A DNA stretch of 64,000 bases from Apostichopus japonicus. Taxonomy: Eukaryota; Echinodermata; Holothuroidea; Aspidochirotida; Stichopodidae. Under the pieces are notes generated by a model. It worked only from the letters and a program-made list of their open reading frames with translations, did not search any database and was not told the DNA's origin. Position numbers and translations under genes: made by a program. Numbering within the stretch: the stretch's first letter is position 1; each line of letters begins with the position of its first letter. The stretch lies in assembly GCF_037975245.1 (NCBI RefSeq), contig NC_092568.1, forward strand, positions 42,337,631-42,401,630, read 5' to 3'. Of this stretch, positions 57,001 to 60,667 are shown in pieces.

Positions 57001-60000
57001 ACAGTTCTGCCACCCCCAGCAGAGACAGCCTCCAAATAAAAGCTAAATATATTATAGTTCTGTGAGTTCTGCCACCCCAGCACAGACCACCTCCAAATAA
57101 AAGCTAAATATATTATAGTTCTGTGAGTTCTGCCACCCCCAGCGGAGACCACCTCCAAATAAATGCTAAATATATAACAGTTCTGCCACCCCCAGCAGAG
57201 ACAGCCTCCAAATAAAAGCTAAATATATTATAGTTCTGTGAGTTCTGCCACCCCAGCAGAGACCATCTCCAAATAAAAGCTAAATGTATTATAGTTCTGT
57301 GAGTTCTGCCACCCCAGCAGAGACAGCCTACAAATGAAGGCTAAATAATTATAGTTCTGTGAGTTCTGCCAACCCAGCAGAGACCACCTCCAAATAAAAG
57401 CTAACTGAATTATAGTTCTGTGAGTTCTGCCACCCTGGCAGAGACCATCTCCAAATAAAAGCTAAATATATTATAGTTCTGTGAGTTCTGCCACCCCAGC
57501 AGAGACCACCTCCAAATAAAAGCTAACTGAATTATAGTTCTGTGAGTTCTGCCACCCCAGCAGAGACCATCTCCAAATAAAAGCTAAATATATGATAGTT
57601 CTGTGAGTTCTGCCACCCCAGCACAGACCACCTCCAAATAAAAGCTAACTGAATTATAGTTCTGTGAGTTCTGCCACCCCCAGCAGAGACCACCTCCAAA
57701 TAAAAGCTAACTGAATTATAGTTCTGTGAGTTCTGCCACCCCGGCAGAGACCATCTCCAAATAAAAGCTAAATGTATTATAGTTCTGTGAGTTCTGCCAC
57801 CCCAGCACAGACCACCTCCAAATAAAAGCTAACTGAATTATAGTTCTGTGAGTTCTGCCACCCCGGCAGAGACCACCTCCAAATAAAAGCTAACTGAATT
57901 ATAGTTCTGTGAGTTCTGCCACCCCAGCAGAGACCATCTCCAAAATAAAAGCTAAATGTATTATAGTTCTGTGAGTTCTGCCACCCCAGCAGAGACCACC
58001 ACCAAATAAAAGCTAAATATATTGTAGTTCTTGTGGATTTAGAGAAACTTTTAACTATAGAGGGTAATGAAAAATATTGTCAGGACTACCTAATACAGAC
58101 CATTTGTCAACTTTTCAAACAGCATTATGGCCTCATTTAATATGTTTACAATGATAATAGTTTCATTAAAGGACAAATGATGTTGGCTGACATCACTGGA
58201 TGCCTCTGTTGTTTTATATGAAGTAATAACAAATAAAGGAACCCATTTCAAGTTAAACCCAGACTTTTGACATATCTTTTAAAGATGTTTGTTGGACTAT
58301 TACATATCTACCTTAAAATGCGACCTCAAGTCATCCTTTAATATTATGATGATTAAATAAATAAATTGTACCTATTAATGGATATATGACTGATTGCGTA
58401 GTAAGGTTACATATTATTAGGTTATATATTGGTCACCCTTTTATATAATATAAGAAGATGTTCAGTATGTAAAAGTCCTCACTGCCTACATCATGGAGGT
58501 CTTATGTTTTACCCAGCCAGCATAAACATGCTGAAGGGTTCCAATACCACCCCCTCCCCCACTGCCCTCAGATGCAATTTACTAGTAAAGAGAAAACCAT
58601 TATCTCTTTTCATTTGACTCATATTCTCTTCAGTTATGATTAATGCATTCACTTCCATTCATATGTTCAATCTACCAATAAACCTGTTTGCATTTATGTC
58701 ATTGAATCTGTCCTGATTATGTCTTGTTCTTAAATATATAGTCTACCCAATATAAAGATGCTTTACGGGGAAAATTCTGTAAAGTTCTCTCAATATGACA
58801 CATTATCCTGTTACCAATTTGACCAAGGTCTTTTTATTTTTCTTCATAAGATGTTCAATATTTCTGATTAATTGTGCACTTTTATCAAGTAAATGTTTGT
58901 GATCATTCCAGATACAAGTCCTTTAATATGTAATTTTACTTTCTAATTTATGCACTAGTTTCATTGCTGTAGAAGAGGGTGAAGCTGAGGAACATGGTAG
59001 TCACCATATCATCCTAGGGGAGCCAGATGGGCTCTGTAATATTCCAGGTAATATTCTAACACATAATGAGTGTGCATAACCCACACAAAGTAAGGAATGT
59101 GTAAGAGGGGGCCGTTGTAGAAGAGGGTGAAGCTGATGAACATGGTAGTCACCATATCATCCTAGGGGAGCCAGATGGGCTCTGTAATATTCCAGGTAAT
59201 ATTCTAACACATAATGAGTATGTATAACCCACACAAAGTAAGGAATGTGTAAGAGGGGGCCATTGTAGAAGAGGGTGAAGCTGAGGAACATGGTAGTCAC
59301 CATATCATCCTAAGGGAGCCAGATGGGCTCTGTAATATTCCAGGTAATATTCTAACACATAATGAGTATGCATAACCCACACAAAGTAAGGAATGTGTAA
59401 GAGGGGGCCGTTGTAGAAGAGGGTGAAGCTGAGGAACATGGTAGTCACCATATCATCCTAGGGGAGCCAGATGGGCTCTGTAATATTCCAGGTAATATTC
59501 TAACACATAATGAGTATGCATAACCCACACAAAGTAAGGAATGTGTAAGAGGGGGCCGTTGTAAAAGAGGGTAATGCTGAGGAACATGGTAGTCACCATA
59601 TCATCCTAGGGGAGCCAGATGGGCTCTGTAATATTCCAGGTAATATTCTAACACATAATGAGTATGCATACCCCACACAAAGTAAGGAATGTGTTAGAGG
59701 GGGCCATTGTAGAAGAGGGTGAAGCTGAGGAACATGGTAGTCACCATATCATCCTAGGGGAGCCAGATGGGCTCTGTAATATTCCAGGTAATATTCTAAC
59801 ACATAATGAGTATGCATAACCCACACAAAGTAAGGAATGTGTAAGAGGGGGCCGTTGTAAAAGAAGGTGAAGCTGAGGAACATGGTAGTCACCATATCAT
59901 CCTAGGGGAGCCAGATGGGCTCTGTAATATTCCAGGTAATATTCTAACACATAATGAGTATGCATACCCCACACAAAGTAAGGAATGTGTTAGAGGGAGC

Positions 60001-60667
60001 CGTTGTAGAAGAGGGTGAAGCTGAGGAACATGGTAGTCACCATATCATCCTAGGGGAGCCAGATGGGCTCTGTGATATTCCAGGTAATATTCTAACACAT
60101 AATGAGTATGCATAACCCACACAAAGTAAGGAATGTGTAACAGGGGGCCGTTAACAAACAGATGTAAGATAAACAGGTAATATTCTAACACATATTGAAT
60201 ATGCATAAACCCACACAAAGTAAGGAATGTTTAAGAGTAAGCAAACAGATAAAAGGTAAACCATGAGTTGTGGTCCTGAGTGGATAAAGTCGGTAAATTT
60301 GATAGCCAAATGGCTTGTAGTGTAAGTTGTTAGCCATTGGACATACATATGTGGCTGCATAGTATCATTACAGGCTGATATTAACTATAACATAATAGTT
60401 TGAGATGTAGTAGAACAATGAAAGCCTTACAGCGATGTCATATCTGAAATCTATTATTAATAACTTGTAGGAGGGCTTGATAAATAGCCTATTTAATCAT
60501 TTTGTAATCTATTTCAGTTTGACGTGATACTGTGATTCTAATCTTAAGCTGTTTGAACTATTTCTTCTTTTTTCTCCAGATGGTTGTTTTGGCGTCTTTA
60601 GATGGATTCTATGTTTTCCTCTCACTCTCATTCTCTTTGTGTCTATACCTGACTGCAGAAGACCAAG
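12004..60667 (+). CDS. SLC24A: Partial SLC24-family K+-dependent Na+/Ca2+ exchanger gene, ten internal exons
   Basis: Gene-level entry; exons are listed separately. Joined exons 12004-12088, 15333-15436, 32910-33010, 36403-36456, 47605-47714, 51979-52078, 55187-55283, 56125-56237, 58959-59047 and 60580-60667 total 941 nt (about 313 codons) with no stop, and every junction phase matches (1,0,2,2,1,2,0,2,1,2). NCKX proteins sit in the plasma or an internal membrane and exchange Na+ for Ca2+ plus K+. The visible part covers alpha-1 (residues about 1-60), two or three further membrane segments, a roughly 170-residue basic then acidic cytosolic loop, and the first segment after the loop. Human members are roughly 500-1100 residues with alpha-2 near the C-terminus, so N-terminal and alpha-2 exons are missing here. 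Alpha-1 with [10 protein letters not shown] and [16 protein letters not shown] resembles the SLC24A3/4/5 group more than A1/A2 (from memory of the family). Family assignment is very secure, paralogue assignment is not. Confidence 0.95.
12089..13227. other. Intron 1, first part, nothing recognised
   Basis: AT-rich intron sequence. A segment at about 12780-13000 with CATGACCTCAAATGACCTTC on the plus strand contains inverted AGGTCA-like half-sites, reminiscent of the module at 4560-5250. Confidence 0.45.
13228..14497. repeat. 55 bp minisatellite, about 23 copies
   Basis: Unit: AGAAGTCTCTCACTGTCAGA, then GCAGCTTGGTAAGACATATC, then TGTAGTAGAAACCAC. The period is 55 bp (AGAAG at 13286, 13341, 13396) with very few indels and about five recurring point variants (CAGA/CAAA, ATATC/ATGTC, TAGAA/TATCA). 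It lies in intron 1. Confidence 0.97.
14498..15280. other. Intron 1, last part, nothing recognised
   Basis: AT-rich with T-runs at about 15043-15059. No feature was seen besides the exon 2 acceptor region. Confidence 0.5.
15281..15331 (+). repeat. Diverged 17-codon partial copy of exon 2 abutting its acceptor
   Basis: Shifting by 51 bp aligns 15281-15325 with 15332-15376; I count 33 of 45 identical bases, including TTGCTAAGG. Translated in the exon frame the copy reads [14 protein letters not shown] against [14 protein letters not shown]. The copy ends in TTGTCTTTTCAG, which serves as the exon 2 acceptor. It is not included in the mRNA model because no upstream acceptor in the right phase was found. 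Confidence 0.8.
15333..15436 (+). CDS. SLC24A: NCKX exon 2: second half of alpha-1 repeat
   Basis: Acceptor TTGTCTTTTCAG, donor GTAAGT; enters at the second base of a Gly codon and ends in phase 0. It encodes [20 protein letters not shown], then a hydrophobic stretch ending CAIFAGS. The [16 protein letters not shown] block is the conserved second helix of alpha-1 and forms part of the ion-binding site. A diverged 17-codon copy of the exon start lies directly upstream at about 15281-15331 in the same frame. An extended exon using the AG at 15248-15249 would have the wrong phase for exon 1 (it would need two carried bases, and exon 1 supplies one), so the start at 15333 is preferred. Confidence 0.95.
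15500..15960. repeat. Degenerate ~40-50 bp repeat (ATTGGTAATCCTAGGCCAG)
   Basis: Around ten irregular units with GTGGTTGCATTATTGGTAAT and CCTAGGCCAGTATTAGTG. Decays toward 15960. It starts about 65 bp after the exon 2 donor and has no exon similarity. Confidence 0.8.
15961..19721. other. Intron 2, nothing recognised
   Basis: Long AT-rich intron stretch. Loose repetition of GATTGGTCAG near 16219-16385, a (TA) run at 17884-17899, and two copies of a GTGTGTAATGAGTCAATG segment at about 19173-19233. No genes were seen. Confidence 0.5.
19722..20715. repeat. AT-rich higher-order repeat built on AGCTGAGACTGTATCTGC
   Basis: Each unit has ATATAGCTGAGACTGTATCT, then GCTGTATAC and a variable palindromic GTATACTATACTGTATAC tail. 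Four tail types recur in the same order: the block at about 19730-19940 is repeated at about 19970-20135 and again from about 20220. This gives a higher-order unit made of four to five subunits. Self-complementary TA tails could form hairpins. Confidence 0.9.
20791..21480 (+). mobile_element. Decayed LINE reverse-transcriptase fragment (L1/Tx1-like)
   Basis: 20791-20985 reads [11 protein letters not shown], then a lysine/asparagine-rich helix, then [20 protein letters not shown]. This W-x-x-R-N-L-[ST]-x-x-G-x-I-x-V-x-K-S-L pattern is the conserved thumb-region motif after the catalytic core of L1- and Tx1-clade LINE reverse transcriptases. Similarity continues after a frameshift near 20980 ([18 protein letters not shown] at about 21117-21170), a further frame change, and a weak [16 protein letters not shown] segment near 21277. 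No start, catalytic block or tail is present. It is an inert relic inserted beside the AT-rich array. Confidence 0.82.
21481..22861. other. Intron 2, nothing recognised
   Basis: AT-rich sequence with T-runs at 21569-21595. The 91-residue open frame at 22441-22716 has no recognisable motif. Confidence 0.5.
22862..23312. repeat. Palindromic ~26 bp minisatellite (CATGAGACATGAGTCTCATG)
   Basis: About 17 units of CATACATGAGACATGAGTCT then CATGTT, with ACATAAG and CCCATG variants. The core CATGAGAC-ATGA-GTCTCATG is an 8 bp inverted repeat around a 4 nt spacer, so every unit can fold. Confidence 0.9.
23313..24391. other. Intron 2, nothing recognised
   Basis: AT-rich. The open frame 23355-23597 (Lys/Asn/Ser-rich) looks like base-composition noise. 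Confidence 0.5.
24392..26206. repeat. 45 bp minisatellite, about 40 copies
   Basis: Unit: TGTTGATACATAGGTAATAG, then TACAGGATCTAGAGAGAGAA, then CTTAC. The period is exactly 45 bp over most of the array, so open frames persist on the minus strand as a 15-residue repeat ([15 protein letters not shown]). Point variants (AATAG/ACTAG/ATTAT; CTTAC/CTTGC/CGTAC; GAGAGA/GAGAAA) recur in ordered combinations. No start context, splice signals or conserved domain point to a gene. Confidence 0.97.
26207..29415. other. Intron 2, nothing recognised
   Basis: AT-rich sequence. A 70 bp cluster of short TTAGTGTTATT units lies at 28921-28986. The 99-residue frames at 28055-28354 (minus) and 28441-28740 (plus) show no known domain and are treated as chance. 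Confidence 0.5.
29416..30539. promoter_or_regulatory. Cluster of nine GTCACACACGTGACC motifs (CACGTG cores)
   Basis: Copies or near-copies at 29416, 29582, 29600 (reverse), 29959, 29981 (CACTCGTG variant), 30127, 30149, 30344 and 30525, all 15 bp and separated by unrelated sequence. Those at 29582-29596 and 29600-29614 form a perfect inverted pair with a 3 bp spacer. CACGTG is the canonical E-box bound by bHLH-ZIP proteins. Spacing is irregular except for two pairs 22 bp apart, so this is not a simple tandem repeat. A regulatory role is inferred only. Confidence 0.5.
29685..29945. repeat. ~96 bp tandem repeat, three copies, inside the CACGTG cluster
   Basis: Units share GACAACAGTGTTATATGCAA, then ATGAGAAAAGCT, then GCAGCACTGTGGACTTGGAC and TGTTGTTATGTC. 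The first two full units and a third partial start near 29691, 29787 and 29882. Each unit holds ATGCAAAT, the POU octamer (a known motif; function here unknown). Confidence 0.85.
30922..31372. repeat. 150 bp direct repeat, three near-identical copies
   Basis: AATACTATTAAAGCAGAGAA occurs at 30931, 31081 and 31231. The copies differ at only a few positions (for example GGACAGACT/GGACTGACT and AAACAACTA/AAACTACTA), pointing to recent duplication. Confidence 0.95.
31458..31656. repeat. 15 bp GGTATCTTTATTATG repeat ending in a 17-18 bp G run
   Basis: About a dozen degenerate units of TGGCTATCTTTATTATGGGT type, then a G run starting near 31640 that is likely prone to slippage. Confidence 0.85.
31745..31962. 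repeat. ~53 bp tandem repeat, four copies
   Basis: Units contain TAACACTCTTAGCAACCCCA, then ATTACAATGTTATTAACTG and TTGTCTCTGACATG. Confidence 0.9.
32400..32860. repeat. Degenerate AT-rich ATGATGCTATGATACTTATA repeat
   Basis: Irregular units of about 20-45 bp containing TATGATACTTATAATATG. It ends about 50 bp before exon 3. Confidence 0.75.
32910..33010 (+). CDS. SLC24A: NCKX exon 3: membrane segment after alpha-1
   Basis: Acceptor TTTGCTCTTTATAG, donor GTGAGT; enters in phase 0 and ends two bases into a Trp codon. It encodes [20 protein letters not shown] followed by [13 protein letters not shown]. Family members have a matching L-T-x-W-x-x-x-R-D motif, then a hydrophobic helix and an acidic turn. 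It is separated from exon 2 by a 17.5 kb intron. A tandem array starting within about 40 bp of its donor (33046-34895) has a unit core that looks derived from this exon. Family identity is secure because of the motif and perfect phase chain. Confidence 0.93.
33046..34895. repeat. ~77 bp array following exon 3, core resembles exon 3
   Basis: About 25 units of GGTTTTCAGTGTTCTGGTGA, then ACCATGCTGTTTGCACTGGT, then AGTGGTTGCTCTGATGGTAT and GATACATACATTTATA; some units are shortened to about 57 bp. The core ACC-ATG...ATG-GTA aligns without gaps to 13 codons of exon 3 (32943-32981; 30 of 39 bases by my count), giving [13 protein letters not shown] against [17 protein letters not shown] or TAA stop precedes the core in frame, and a TGA follows it. 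It begins within 40 bp of the exon 3 donor. Confidence 0.85.
34896..36402. other. Intron 3, mostly unique sequence with two short hairpins
   Basis: Only notable element: 35538-35587, an imperfect 19 bp palindrome (ACCAGTGGGGCCCACTGGT) followed by a perfect 13 bp inverted repeat with 1 nt loop (ATGAATGCCCACT at 35561-35573, complement at 35575-35587). Both share a CCCACT core. Confidence 0.65.
36403..36456 (+). CDS. SLC24A: NCKX exon 4: short membrane-segment exon
   Basis: A 54 nt exon with acceptor CATCTTTTATAG and donor GTGAGT, both borders in phase 2. It completes a Trp codon and then reads [17 protein letters not shown] before the next split Trp codon. This is a hydrophobic helix matching the family segment that follows the acidic turn and a W-[WY]-E motif. 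It is too short to appear as a long open frame and was found from phase and homology. No copies of it are seen in the surrounding intron. Confidence 0.9.
36700..37060. repeat. ~29 bp minisatellite (CAGCCATGGCTAGAAGAGTG)
   Basis: About 12 units of GTCAACAGCCATGGCTAGAA then GAGTGCATG. A variant TAAGTTTTGGCTAAAAGAGT is interspersed in a repeating order. Confidence 0.92.
37450..37728. repeat. 14 bp minisatellite (CATGGATATACCAG)
   Basis: About 20 near-perfect units with occasional ATGTTAG variants. Three units make 42 bp, giving open frames on both strands with a 14-residue period; these are not genes. Confidence 0.95.
37729..40746. other. Intron 4, mostly unrecognised; two ~103 bp direct repeats
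   Basis: At about 38409-38608 two copies of a unit containing CTCAAAGGACTTCATATAGG (38441 and 38544) each end in ATGTCAAAGGTCAT; a related TCAAAGGTCAAAGGTCAT lies near 38193. A GTGGAGGTCAAAGATAACTG module near 40154 looks like a distant relative. Nothing else was recognised. Confidence 0.6.
40747..41072. mobile_element. MITE-like element with AGGCGTAGGAG terminal inverted repeats
   Basis: Ends CATAGGCGTAGGAG (40747-40760) and its exact complement CTCCTACGCCTATG (41059-41072). Inside the ends both sides carry a G-rich run, then a diverged TTTTTCGGGC-like block in inverted orientation (40787-40796 and about 41020-41028), so the terminal symmetry extends about 50 bp. It is about 326 bp long with no coding capacity. 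Flanks are TA-rich (GCATATATA on both sides, slightly offset), so the target duplication is ambiguous. Superfamily is not assigned. Confidence 0.75.
41443..41672 (+). mobile_element. tRNA-derived SINE
   Basis: The 41443-41511 head folds partly like a tRNA: GGAGTG pairs with CACTCC, an A-box-like TAGCTCAGTGG lies at 41452, and a B-box-like GGTTCGAGTCA at about 41497. The T stem is broken and the anticodon loop is 8 nt, so it is not a working tRNA. The body has a GCTTTTATAAGC hairpin and a TCCTGCTTGCAGGA hairpin near the 3' end. This matches RNA polymerase III promoter-driven SINE structure. The family name is unknown to me. Confidence 0.75.
41673..43040. other. Intron 4, nothing recognised
   Basis: AT-rich sequence with no supported feature. 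Confidence 0.5.
43041..43143. repeat. Compound palindrome with 32 bp perfect core
   Basis: CAATCCCACCACAACT at 43085-43100 is followed immediately by its exact complement to 43116. Outward the symmetry continues imperfectly through ATAG and CTGGCCA/TGGCCAG blocks to about 43060 and 43140. A direct repeat of TGTGGTTGGATTG...CTGGCCAGTTTGGCCAG also starts at 43041 and at about 43104. It may be a remnant of an inverted-repeat transposon. Confidence 0.85.
43144..44409. other. Intron 4, nothing recognised
   Basis: AT-rich sequence with no supported feature. Confidence 0.5.
44410..44720. repeat. 21 bp minisatellite (CTAGTCTATCCTCACCCAGTG)
   Basis: About 14 units. The 21 bp period keeps frames open and gives a 7-residue repeat; no gene is called. 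Confidence 0.93.
45195..45655. repeat. ~91 bp tandem repeat, five copies
   Basis: Unit parts: CAGTCAGTGACAGGTTGGAC, AGTTGAGTCTGTCTCTGCTG, GACAGACACATTCAGTCATG, CATCATTCATTGGTCAAATA. Internal TGACAG/CTGTC blocks give local dyad symmetry. Confidence 0.93.
45656..46325. repeat. ~41 bp minisatellite (GAGAGACAATGTGAACAG)
   Basis: About 16 units of AGAGACAATGTGAACAGACA then ATGCTGTTATCTAATACCTA. It includes an alternating two-unit pattern (GTGAAC/GTGGAC) at 45750-45960. Confidence 0.93.
46668..47025. repeat. 39 bp minisatellite, nine almost perfect copies
   Basis: Unit: GGATCTATTTTATGTTACCT, then TTGTTCGACTGACACAAAA. Only one or two substitutions are seen in nine units (TTTGTTTGACT near 46960 and TTACGTTTG near 46998). 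The 13-codon period creates an open frame repeating [13 protein letters not shown], which lacks any gene context. Confidence 0.96.
47605..47714 (+). CDS. SLC24A: NCKX exon 5: start of the large cytosolic loop
   Basis: Acceptor TTATTGTTTTTACAG, donor GTATGA (weaker than consensus). It enters in phase 2 and leaves one base into the next codon. It encodes [20 protein letters not shown], then a polar run ending SAIQLEQ. A cluster of Lys/Arg right after the last membrane helix is typical for the cytosolic loop of SLC24 proteins and fits the positive-inside rule. Loop sequence is poorly conserved in the family, so this exon is assigned from frame continuity and position rather than strong similarity. 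Confidence 0.8.
47715..50689. other. Intron 5, first part, nothing recognised
   Basis: AT-rich intron with pyrimidine-rich patches (47750-47790, 49240-49290). No genes, RNAs or clear mobile elements were recognised. Confidence 0.5.
50690..51915. repeat. 42-45 bp minisatellite, about 28 copies
   Basis: Unit: ACACAGACTTAGCCATGTTA, then AGTTTCTAGTGTCCTTTCTT plus AA or TAT. Some units are shortened. A two- to three-unit higher-order pattern appears at 51480-51830. It ends about 65 bp before exon 6; the open frame spanning array and exon 6 (51684-52082) is a run-through of the array into the exon. Confidence 0.95.
51979..52078 (+). CDS. SLC24A: NCKX exon 6: cytosolic loop
   Basis: Acceptor TTTCCCTACAG, donor GTAGAA; enters phase 1 and leaves phase 2. 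It encodes [20 protein letters not shown], then [13 protein letters not shown]. It is hydrophilic with several acidic residues and low complexity, as expected for the variable loop. It lies between two large arrays: the 42-43 bp array ends about 65 bp upstream and the 159 bp array begins about 75 bp downstream. Neither array contains recognisable exon 6 sequence. The assignment rests on splice sites and compatible phase on both sides. Confidence 0.8.
52152..53590. repeat. 159 bp near-perfect tandem repeat, nine copies
   Basis: TGTTCTGTAGGAATACATTA at 52152, 52311 and 52470 sets a 159 bp period that continues to about 53590. Copies differ mainly at one site (TTTCAATAAG/TTTCAGTAAG). Such homogeneity is unusual in this window and suggests very recent expansion or strong gene conversion. 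It starts 74 bp after the exon 6 donor. Confidence 0.98.
53591..54079. other. Intron 6, nothing recognised
   Basis: Unique-looking sequence; two overlapping minus-strand open frames have no recognisable features. Confidence 0.5.
54080..54835. repeat. Degenerate ~60 bp repeat (TATATGTGGATTAATATCTA)
   Basis: About 13 diverged units with GGTATATGTGGATTAATATC, then TACTACATTAGATGAACAG. Much older looking than the neighbouring 159 bp array. Confidence 0.85.
55187..55283 (+). CDS. SLC24A: NCKX exon 7: conserved amphipathic loop segment
   Basis: Acceptor TTGCACCCTCAACAG, donor GTAAAG; enters phase 2 and leaves phase 0. It encodes [20 protein letters not shown], then [12 protein letters not shown]. 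This matches the moderately conserved loop element of SLC24A3/4-type proteins (an F-x-x-A-x-x-R-[VI]-M core, then F-P-x-x-T-R) that follows the poorly conserved stretch. It is the strongest loop evidence for homology. Confidence 0.9.
55745..55910. repeat. ~38-40 bp tandem repeat, four copies
   Basis: Units contain TTTGCGGTGTTATCATGGAT then AAAGTAAGCTTTACTTGTG. It lies in the short intron 7. Confidence 0.88.
56125..56237 (+). CDS. SLC24A: NCKX exon 8: cytosolic loop
   Basis: Acceptor TCTGCTTTCATCAACAG, donor GTGAGT; enters phase 0 and leaves phase 2. It encodes [20 protein letters not shown], then [17 protein letters not shown]. The first residues continue the amphipathic helix of exon 7 (I-I-T-E then K-Q-M-M-E-R). 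The rest is polar, Ser/Thr-rich and presumably disordered. An array of about 60 bp units begins about 20 bp after the donor but shows no convincing similarity to the exon. Confidence 0.85.
56255..58035. repeat. ~60 bp minisatellite, about 30 copies
   Basis: Unit: TAGTTCTGTGAGTTCTGCCA, then CCCCAGCAGAGACCACCTCC, then AAATAAAAGCTAAATGTATT. Variants alternate (CATCTCC, CACCTCC, CAGCCTCC; CTAACTGAATT vs CTAAATATATT), with some two-unit order. It fills most of intron 8 starting 18 bp after the exon 8 donor; no exon 8 similarity was found. Confidence 0.96.
58036..58958. other. Intron 8, last part, nothing recognised
   Basis: AT-rich sequence leading to the exon 9 acceptor. Confidence 0.5.
58959..59047 (+). 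CDS. SLC24A: NCKX exon 9: acidic end of the cytosolic loop
   Basis: Acceptor TTCTAATTTATGCACTAG (short pyrimidine tract), donor GTAATA; enters phase 2 and leaves phase 1. Joined to exon 8 it reads N, then [20 protein letters not shown], then EPDGLCNIP. The acidic and His-rich stretch fits the Glu/Asp-rich segments found before the second transmembrane block in several NCKX proteins. From 58968 onward the exon, its donor and 68 bp of intron are repeated in tandem (eight copies, 148 bp period). Only this first copy has a plausible own acceptor in correct phase, so it is taken as the functional exon. Confidence 0.85.
58966..60240 (+). repeat. 148 bp array containing exon 9 and its donor, eight copies
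   Basis: GAAGCTGA starts at 58981, 59129, 59277, 59425, 59573 (as TAATGCTGA), 59721, 59869 and 60017, exactly 148 bp apart. Each unit has about 80 bp of exon 9, the CCAG-GTAATA donor and 68 bp of following intron. Copies 2-8 lack the true acceptor and are preceded by AGGGGGCCGTTGTAG. Within the exon part there are no indels, but several amino-acid-changing substitutions (Glu to Asp in copy 2, Gly to Arg in copy 3, Glu to Lys and Asn in copy 5, Glu to Lys in copy 7, Asn to Asp in copy 8). A ninth unit (to about 60240) has the intron part only. Confidence 0.97.
60241..60579. other. Intron 9, last part, nothing recognised
   Basis: AT-rich sequence ending in the strong pyrimidine tract and acceptor of exon 10. 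Confidence 0.5.
60580..60667 (+). CDS. SLC24A: NCKX exon 10: first membrane segment after the loop
   Basis: Acceptor CTTCTTTTTTCTCCAG, donor GTAGGT; enters phase 1 and leaves two bases into an Arg or Ser codon. It encodes [20 protein letters not shown], then [11 protein letters not shown]-x-x-x-x-P-L-[ST] helix ending in a PDC/PNC plus basic motif is diagnostic for the start of the C-terminal membrane block of SLC24 proteins. An in-frame TAG lies directly after the donor, so reading through without splicing would terminate. The last 73 nt of the exon plus 9 nt of intron make the unit of the array that fills the rest of the window. The next exon (start of the alpha-2 half) must lie beyond 64000. 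Confidence 0.95.

Noticed and set aside
56255-58035. 60 bp array derived from exon 8
   Set aside because: It begins right after the donor, but no convincing stretch of exon 8 could be aligned to the unit.
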